DNA from: JACQXM01 sp964569425
Lineage (GTDB): Bacteria; Planctomycetota; Phycisphaerae; UBA1845
Assembly (NCBI GenBank): GCA_964569425.1
Contig: CAZMVD010000135.1
Coordinates: 1 to 11,224 of the forward strand
Length of the DNA: 11,224 nt
Direction of reading: 5' to 3'
Shown here: positions 6,733-11,224 of the stretch, piece by piece
How positions within the stretch are numbered: the stretch's first letter is position 1
Layout of the letters: every line of letters begins with the position of its first letter
The notes under the pieces: model-generated
What the model saw: the letters and a program-made list of their open reading frames with translations, nothing else
Told to the model about the DNA's origin: nothing
Databases searched by the model: none
Translations under genes and position numbers: made by a program

Positions 6733-8150
6733 GCGGCCGGCTCGATCTGGAAGGCGCGCTGGCGATACAGGTGTTCGAAGAGGTTGCCTTCATGCGGCTG
6801 GTCCCAACTGATCTGGAAAGTGGGAACCGGGCCGAAGTTGAGGCGGTCCACGTGACGGCAGGCCATGAGCGCGGCACGGAACGCGGTGTCGTTCGAGATG
6901 ACCGATGCCACAAGCGTGGCACCAATGGCCCGCGGCATGTCGGCGGTGGGGCATTCGACGACCGAGGCGTACGGGAAGAGGAATTCGCGGTTGGCCAGCG
7001 GGTGTTCGCGGTCGGCGCACCAGACGACGGTGGGCAGCAGGTAGGCGCAGCGGCCGAGGCGCGCCAAACGCGGCGCGCCCCGGCGCGCAAGTGTCACATC
7101 TGTGGCACCCTCAACGCGCAGGTCGTGGTCGATCACCGCGGAGATGCGCTCCGCCACCTGGGGGTTGGCGAAGGCGGCGAGCGCGGCCTGCGGATCTTCG
7201 GCGGGCAGCGCCTGCACCCTGGCCAGCCGCTCGGCCAGCGCCTCGGCGATTTTCTGCCCGTGCCGCGGCGTCCACACCGCCGAGGCGTTGATGCACGAGC
7301 GCCCGCCGTTGGCCGCAATCGAGGATTCCATGATGTCGAGATACTGCTCCCAGTTGTCGGCAGTGTCATCGCCCAGAATCACCTTGGAAAAGCCGGGGCC
7401 GTGGATTTCCACACGCGGGTCGCCGCGCCAGGGTTGTGTCGTGGCGGTGTCACCGAAGAGCATGGCGCGGTCCACGCGGCGGAGCAGCTCGCCGGCGCCG
7501 GCGTGGTCGGTGGGGTAGAAGCCGAACGCGGCGCGCGGCGCACCGGCGGCGCAGAACGCCTCGATGATGCGCAACGGCGTCCAGGGCTCTTCGCGCCCGG
7601 GCTTGAGCACCACCGGCGCCTTGAGCGCCACGGCCGGAACCCACAGCGAATGCACCCCCGGCGAGTTGCTGGGCAGCACCGCGCCGAACACCCGACCCGC
7701 GCGATAGAAGCTGAGCATCCCACCGCCGTGGGTGCCGTAGCCGCGGTCGAGAATGGTCGGGTCGAGCCGCCGCGTCAGCCCCGCGATCACCACGTCGACT
7801 TCGGCGAGCACCTTGTGGATTTTTCCGGCGTTGTTACGGCAGTAAGTGACGGGCATCCCTGTAGTGGCGGAAAGCTGCGTTACGTAATCGTCGAATGACT
7901 GCTCTGTGTCACCCAGCGGGAGCGTGGCATTGAGAAACAAATCGGCAGCGCGGCGGCTGATGGCCGTCAGCTCGGCAACGGTGAACGATTCGAGCACCGC
8001 GTCGTCCCAGCGCTGGAGGTCGCGCGCGACCAGTCCGCTGTTGGCCTGGCTGACCTCGGCCACCACGTCGCCGGTGGCATGGTGCCGCAGCGAGACCTTC
8101 TCGATGCTCTCGTACGGCTGTCCGTGTCGCAGAATGGGAATGTGGATCAT
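6729..8150 (-). CDS. Aldehyde dehydrogenase-superfamily protein, probably an acyl-thioester/acyl-CoA reductase
   Basis: The 473-aa product has the ALDH fold signatures: LPSNSPGVHS with N162 (oxyanion Asn), VVLKPGREEP with K183 (cofactor binding), the catalytic Cys C286 in NGGRSCINAS, and NREFLFPYASVV with E389. The region that normally holds the general-base Glu in ELGGK reads VEIHGPGFSKVILGDD (248-263), with no Glu at that position. Hydrolytic ALDHs need that Glu, whereas CoA-acylating ALDHs and LuxC-like reductases lack it, so I infer that this enzyme reduces an acyl thioester or enzyme-bound acyl group to an aldehyde, using NAD(P)H. The start ATG (8148-8150) overlaps the stop of the DUF433 gene, and the stop overlaps the Fe-ADH start (both ATGA). 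It is the likely middle step between the acyl ligase (9252-10343) and the Fe-ADH. Confidence 0.87.
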   Translation of the reverse strand: MIHIPILRHGQPYESIEKVSLRHHATGDVVAEVSQANSGLVARDLQRWDDAVLESFTVAELTAISRRAADLFLNATLPLGDTEQSFDDYVTQLSATTGMPVTYCRNNAGKIHKVLAEVDVVIAGLTRRLDPTILDRGYGTHGGGMLSFYRAGRVFGAVLPSNSPGVHSLWVPAVALKAPVVLKPGREEPWTPLRIIEAFCAAGAPRAAFGFYPTDHAGAGELLRRVDRAMLFGDTATTQPWRGDPRVEIHGPGFSKVILGDDTADNWEQYLDIMESSIAANGGRSCINASAVWTPRHGQKIAEALAERLARVQALPAEDPQAALAAFANPQVAERISAVIDHDLRVEGATDVTLARRGAPRLARLGRCAYLLPTVVWCADREHPLANREFLFPYASVVECPTADMPRAIGATLVASVISNDTAFRAALMACRHVDRLNFGPVPTFQISWDQPHEGNLFEHLYRQRAFQIEPAA

Positions 8151-8395
8151 GGGTTACCCCGACGGTTATCTCGACGCGCGTGGTCGGCATATTCAATTGC
8201 AGCGCGGATGCCTTCCTCTGAAAGATTCGGGTAATTCCTGAGCAGTTCGTCGCGGGTCCACCCGGCCGCGAGGAGGTCGCGAATGAACTCAACGGCCAAG
8301 CGGGTGCCCCGTAGCGTGCGCTTGCCGCAGAGGATGGCACGATCGCATTCGATGTGGCCACGCCAGTCGATATCAGTTTCGTTTCGTTGAATCAT
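8147..8395 (-). CDS. DUF433 domain protein (antitoxin-like)
   Basis: The 82-aa product matches the DUF433 pattern: ILCGKRTLRGTRLAVEFI (21-38) corresponds to the 'GkPvirGTRipV' core, then LLAAGWTRDELL and YPNLSEEGIRAAIEYA (55-70) form the helical C-terminal part. DUF433 proteins are small winged-helix-like proteins, and members such as VapB45 act as antitoxins to PIN-domain or DUF5615 toxins. No PIN or DUF5615 gene is adjacent; the upstream neighbour is Uma2 and the downstream one an ALDH-type enzyme whose ATG overlaps this stop. ATG 8395 has GGAAAG about six bases upstream. It may be an orphan antitoxin or a small DNA-binding regulator; the role here is unknown. Confidence 0.88.
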   Translation of the reverse strand: MIQRNETDIDWRGHIECDRAILCGKRTLRGTRLAVEFIRDLLAAGWTRDELLRNYPNLSEEGIRAAIEYADHARRDNRRGNP

Positions 8396-8457
8396 GGGTC
8401 GCTTTCCGCGTTACGTCGATCCAGGATTTTGAACTCCAGTTCGCAACGATAGGTATC

Positions 8458-9075
8458 CTAGTCGCCGGGATCTTGGCCTTCGAGTACGGTGCGCACATGC
8501 GCCAGATCCAGGGCGAAACCCGCAACTACCGTGCTGGCCAGTCGATCACCGGTCGGGAGCAGGGGCACAAAGCGGCCGACGCGCAGCGTGTAGAAGTCCA
8601 TGGTCTGCTGCACGGGGTCGATGATCCAATACTCCCGCACGCCGCAGCGCTCGTAGTCGTTTTTCTTGGTCTCGTGATCCATGCGCCGGGAGCTGGGAGA
8701 GACGATCTCGACGACCAGATCGGGCGCGCCCAGAACATAGTCCGCGGATTGTCCGGCTTTCTCGGGCCCGAGGAAAATGATGTCCGGGCGATAGACCAGG
8801 TCGCCGCCCTGCGGACCGGTGCCGAGGTGGACATCGAGTTCTACGAAGACCTCACCCAGGCGGTTGGCCTCCACGAAGGTAGTCAGGGCGGCGCCGATCT
8901 GAAGCAAGAGCCGTTGGTGCCGTTTGCCGGGACTCGGTGACATGCACACCACTCCGTCGATCAATTCGTAGCGGGCCGGAGACTCGCCCAGCGCGAGAAA
9001 CTCTTCGGCGGACATGCGCACGCCGAGACAATCTGCGGCGGCGGCCCACGGCGAATCTACTGAGTGTCGAATCAT
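8458..9075 (-). CDS. Uma2 family protein (DUF820, PD-(D/E)XK nuclease fold)
   Basis: The 205-aa product has the Uma2 layout: MSAEEFLALGESPARYELIDG (from 21; typical N-terminal helix and ELIDG), RPDIIFL (96-102) with D98, LVVEIVSPSSR (120-130) with E123, then TKKNDYERCGVREYWIIDP (136-154). D98, E123 and the following Lys residues fit a PD-(D/E)XK-type active site, so it is a putative endonuclease; the biological role of Uma2 proteins, which are numerous in planctomycetes and cyanobacteria, is not established. ATG 9075 is preceded by AAGGAAG (9083-9089) with seven bases of spacing, which fixes the start; the longer open frame upstream is only a shadow of the ligase gene. It lies 62 bases before the DUF433 gene and 176 bases after the ligase stop. 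Confidence 0.9.
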   Translation of the reverse strand: MIRHSVDSPWAAAADCLGVRMSAEEFLALGESPARYELIDGVVCMSPSPGKRHQRLLLQIGAALTTFVEANRLGEVFVELDVHLGTGPQGGDLVYRPDIIFLGPEKAGQSADYVLGAPDLVVEIVSPSSRRMDHETKKNDYERCGVREYWIIDPVQQTMDFYTLRVGRFVPLLPTGDRLASTVVAGFALDLAHVRTVLEGQDPGD

Positions 9076-9202
9076 CCCAAGACTTCCTTGCCCATCGTCG
9101 TGGTCTGGGCACCGCGGTCCGGAAGCGACCGGATCCGGCAGGTGGATGGGCTTCGAGAACCCCGCTGCGTGAGCGCGGGCGGCCCTTGACCTTGCGTTGG
9201 TT

Positions 9203-9243
9203 GACCGGTTGGAAAACCGGTCCCACACACGGGAGCAGTCCCG
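9203..9243. repeat. Pair of perfect dyads in the ligase-Uma2 gap
   Basis: GACCGGTT-GGAA-AACCGGTC (9203-9222) is a perfect 8-bp stem with a four-base loop, and CGGGA-GCAG-TCCCG (9230-9243) is a second, 5-bp stem. In minus-strand transcription they follow the ligase stop (9252-9254) by a few bases. Neither is followed by a T-run, so intrinsic termination is doubtful; they could protect the mRNA 3' end, attenuate, or be part of an interspersed palindromic repeat. The rest of the gap (9076-9251) holds nothing else I recognise apart from the Uma2 ribosome site. Confidence 0.55.
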
Positions 9244-9251
9244 CGGCTCGA

Positions 9252-10343
9252 TCAGTACACCCCCTCCACAATCGGCACGGCAAAACCGGAAAACGGCCGC
9301 ACGTCGCCTACGCCGTCCCAGGGGTACGCCGCGCACGGCGGGTGGCGGATGCCCTCGTCGCGCTCCAGGAAGCGGGGCATGAAGAACTCCTTCGTCAGCG
9401 TCGTCAGACTCACGCGGCCCAACTGGCCGTACTCGACAACGCGGTCGGGCTCGTCCGGGTCGACCACTTCGATCATCGCCCGCGGGCAGGGGGGATGATA
9501 GATGATGCTGTACTTGTCGGCCGGGTCGAAGGGCTTGTGGCAGGCCAGCCCCATGAGCGTGTTGCCGTAGGTGGGCACGAAGTCGATTTTGCCTTCGAGC
9601 AGTTCCTCGCGCGCGAAGCGGTGGAACTGGGCGGTAAGCTGCGTGCCACCGCAGAACACGCCGGTGATCCCGGCCTTGACCAGCGAGATGCGCTCGCACA
9701 GCGCTTCCAGCAGTTTGGGCGTCGTGAACAGGCAGCGGACGTTCTCGTGGGCGCGCAGGATGGTCAGCCCCTGGTTGATGACGTGGTCCTTGTATTCGTG
9801 CATCAACTCCATGCGGCCCTGCTTCACCAAGCGGGTGACCCAACGCGGGTCGAGATCGACGCAGAAACAGATGCCGCCGCGGTGCTGCGCGAGGTGCTCC
9901 ACGGCCAGGCGGAGGCGGCGCGGGCCGGAGGGGCCGAGCATGAGCCAGTCGGCGCCGCGCGGGAAGGCGGCGTCGGAGAGCGTTTCGCTGAACATTTCGT
10001 AATCGATGCGAAAGTCGTCGATGTTGATGCGCGACTTGGGCACGCCGGTGCTGCCGCCGGTTTCAAAGATATACACCGGCCGATCGGCGAGCCCTTTGGG
10101 GACCCAGCGGCGCACCGGCCCGCCGCGGAGCCACTCATCCTCAAAGCGCGGAAACTTGCGGAGGTCGTCATAACGGTGAATCTCGCGGCGCGGATCCCAG
10201 CCCAGCCTACGGGCGTACTCCAGCCAGAAGGGGCAGCCGGAGGCCGGGTCGAAGTGCCAGGCGACGGTCTCGCGGGTATGCGCATCCAGCCGCGTGCGGG
10301 CGTCGGCGATGCATGACTCTATCGTTGCTGTTTCATTCACCAT
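9252..10343 (-). CDS. AMP-forming acyl ligase, phenylacetate-CoA ligase/LuxE-like, without C-terminal subdomain
   Basis: The 363-aa product has adenylate-forming motifs: the P-loop FETGGSTGVPKSR (93-105), an A5-like TYGNTLMG (258-265), and YGQLGRVSLTTLTKEFFMPRF (305-325), very like the PaaK 'GELVLTTLTKE' segment. It would activate a carboxylic acid with ATP to an acyl-AMP. PaaK enzymes are about 430 residues with a C-terminal lid that catalyses thioester formation; this protein ends soon after GVGDVRPF and lacks it, as LuxE acyl-protein synthetases do. I therefore infer transfer of the acyl group to a protein or partner rather than free CoA, unproven. ATG 10343 is preferred; AGGAG lies 13 bases upstream, rather far. 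A GTG at 10412 is possible. The start overlaps the end of the upstream gene by 11 bases. With the ALDH-type enzyme and Fe-ADH it would form an acid-to-alcohol module. Confidence 0.85.
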   Translation of the reverse strand: MVNETATIESCIADARTRLDAHTRETVAWHFDPASGCPFWLEYARRLGWDPRREIHRYDDLRKFPRFEDEWLRGGPVRRWVPKGLADRPVYIFETGGSTGVPKSRINIDDFRIDYEMFSETLSDAAFPRGADWLMLGPSGPRRLRLAVEHLAQHRGGICFCVDLDPRWVTRLVKQGRMELMHEYKDHVINQGLTILRAHENVRCLFTTPKLLEALCERISLVKAGITGVFCGGTQLTAQFHRFAREELLEGKIDFVPTYGNTLMGLACHKPFDPADKYSIIYHPPCPRAMIEVVDPDEPDRVVEYGQLGRVSLTTLTKEFFMPRFLERDEGIRHPPCAAYPWDGVGDVRPFSGFAVPIVEGVY

Positions 10344-10968
10344 GGGGAGGGAACCACTCCTGAAGGATACGGAGAAAACGGCCGAATGCCGCGTCCTGGC
10401 ATCGTCGGACACTGACCTTTTCCGCCAGTTCTCGATAATACCGCGAGGACCGGGGACGGCGTACCTCGCGCAGTGCCAACTCCACCGCCTCCTTGGGGCG
10501 GTCCGGTTTGACCTGACCCTCAGCCAGAAAACCGCGTTCCGCCAGCCACGAGCGCAGTCCGGGTACTCGTCCGGACCAGCCGAGGACTTGGTCTACTTCC
10601 GGCGAATCGCTCCAGACCCACGCCTCCAATTCTGGACATAACACTACTGCTCCCGCCCGCCCACCCCAACCGGTACTATTGAGGGCCTCGGTTACTTTTG
10701 TTTCCAGCTCCGTTGGCGCCGCTCCCCGACTTCCACATCCCTCAAGATCAAACACGACCAAAGCGTGGCCAAACCGCCCTGCCATGGGCTTCAGGAATTG
10801 CGCCGGCCTTCGTAGGCAACCGGGATCTCGTTCAGGATGGACAAACACTTCGGCACTGACGTTTCGTATTCCCAGGGACTCGCAGCGTCGAAGCAGCCCT
10901 TGTAACGCCGCCTCGATGTTCGCATCAGCGACCAACGCCACGAGGTCCTTGGTTAATACCTCGGTCAA
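10333..10968 (-). CDS. Small partner protein of AAA ATPase, TOPRIM-like, possible defence component (MAD4-like)
   Basis: The start chosen is TTG 10968, which overlaps the ATPase stop (TTGA) and has GGAG about seven bases upstream; the product is then 211 aa, beginning MTEVLTKDLVALVADANIEA. The frame is open further upstream, but those residues only shadow the ATPase gene. Notable segments are LVADANIEAALQGLL (12-26), HPERDPGC (44-51), HALVVFDLEGCG (68-79), VVLCPELEAWVWSDSPEVD (108-126), KPDRPKEAVELAL (154-166) and a final WFP. An acidic N-terminal motif, a 'VFDxE' strand and 'PELEAW' resemble TOPRIM-like families (RloB, DUF4276) that accompany AAA ATPases in anti-phage systems. From memory, similar proteins are named MAD4 in the methylation-associated defence system; I could not check this. 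Its stop overlaps the ligase start. Confidence 0.75.
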   Translation of the reverse strand: MTEVLTKDLVALVADANIEAALQGLLRRCESLGIRNVSAEVFVHPERDPGCLRRPAQFLKPMAGRFGHALVVFDLEGCGSRGAAPTELETKVTEALNSTGWGGRAGAVVLCPELEAWVWSDSPEVDQVLGWSGRVPGLRSWLAERGFLAEGQVKPDRPKEAVELALREVRRPRSSRYYRELAEKVSVRRCQDAAFGRFLRILQEWFPPHGE

Positions 10969-11224
10969 CTCAGCACTCCGCCGGCAAATAGAACTCCTAG
11001 GTTTTCCTCCCCCTGCCAATCTCGCAGTTTCGGATGGTGGTTGCCCCGAATGATATCCGTTTCTCCCGATTCCGTCTTCGCAAAGCACAATACCTGATTC
11101 GCCTCTACAAGACTTAGGATTACTGGCGCGTGGGTCGCCAACAGCACCTGGGCTTCGTAAACGGACTTCAGGGACTGAATCAGTGTCTCAACCGCTTTGG
11201 GATGAATCCCGTTTTCGGGTTCCT
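10965..11224 (-). CDS. AAA/ABC-type ATPase, C-terminal end (5' part outside window)
   Basis: Eighty-five residues are visible, from the window edge to TGA at 10965-10967. They begin EPENGIHPKAVETLI, the segment directly after Walker B in AAA_15/AAA_21 (SMC/OLD-like) ATPases, where the catalytic Glu and D-loop lie. The switch His follows in LLATHAPVILSL. The end, HHPKLRDWQGEENLGVLFAGGVLS, has the 'W-G-LG-LFA-GVL' finish common in this class. Such ATPases often work with a nuclease or TOPRIM partner encoded next to them; here the 211-aa gene follows with a four-base overlap. By hand count, bases 10981-11160 are about 53% GC against about 70% in a sample from the ALDH-type gene (8041-8100), which hints at a different origin, although the sample is small. 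Confidence 0.9.
   Translation of the reverse strand, partial: EPENGIHPKAVETLIQSLKSVYEAQVLLATHAPVILSLVEANQVLCFAKTESGETDIIRGNHHPKLRDWQGEENLGVLFAGGVLS

Noticed and set aside
6771..7898. A 375-codon plus-strand frame opposite the ALDH-type gene
   Set aside because: His/Arg-rich antisense shadow; the minus-strand frame has the ALDH catalytic motifs.
9076..9843. N-terminal extension of the Uma2 frame by about 256 residues
   Set aside because: The extension is a shadow of the ligase gene in another frame; ATG 9075 has a good ribosome site and gives the normal family length.
8937..10316. A 459-codon plus-strand frame opposite the ligase gene
   Set aside because: No family features; the minus strand carries adenylation motifs in the same place.
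10969..11088. Upstream extension of the 211-aa partner gene
   Set aside because: It lies within the ATPase C-terminal coding region in another frame and does not resemble a protein start; TTG 10968 fits coupling to the ATPase stop.
1..11224. tRNA, rRNA, riboswitch, insertion sequence or integrase attachment site
   Set aside because: I looked for conserved RNA motifs, transposase genes and terminal inverted repeats around genes and saw none I could support.

Overview
The window looks like chromosomal DNA from a high-GC planctomycete, probably Phycisphaerae-like. The clues are a secreted RCC1-repeat protein ending in the dockerin-like, Asp-rich tail common in that group, a second stray tail of a different planctomycete type just after it, and DUF433 and Uma2 genes inside an otherwise metabolic operon. 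The taxonomic call is inference; there is no rRNA or tRNA here.

Left part, plus strand (1-4316): the 3' end of a large RCC1-like beta-propeller protein (2-1507) with eleven repeats, two of them almost identical in DNA; a short fragment coding for another protein tail (1509-1646); an SPL-type radical SAM protein (1770-2822); a gap of about 430 bases with no convincing gene; and a lipoprotein with repeated 'PAxY' segments (3259-4164). A perfect 14-bp stem with a T-run (4275-4316) lies between this gene and the convergent minus-strand genes and probably ends transcription from both sides.

Right part, minus strand (11224 down to 4339), in transcription order: the C-terminal end of an AAA/ABC-type ATPase; a 211-aa partner protein with TOPRIM-like features; an AMP-forming acyl ligase lacking the usual C-terminal subdomain; a Uma2-family putative nuclease; a DUF433 antitoxin-like protein; an aldehyde dehydrogenase-superfamily protein lacking the usual general-base Glu; an iron-type alcohol dehydrogenase; and an unrecognised 300-aa protein. 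Four junctions overlap (10965-10968, 10333-10343, 8147-8150, 6729-6732), suggesting translational coupling.

My reading of the minus-strand set is that two units have been joined. The ligase, ALDH-type reductase and Fe-ADH together could take a carboxylic acid through an activated acyl intermediate and aldehyde to an alcohol, as LuxE plus LuxC plus an alcohol dehydrogenase would. The AAA ATPase and its partner resemble two-protein anti-phage modules of the ATPase plus TOPRIM type, and run directly into the ligase gene. The Uma2 and DUF433 genes sit between the ligase and the reductase. The substrate of the reductive module and any defence role of the ATPase pair cannot be settled from sequence alone.
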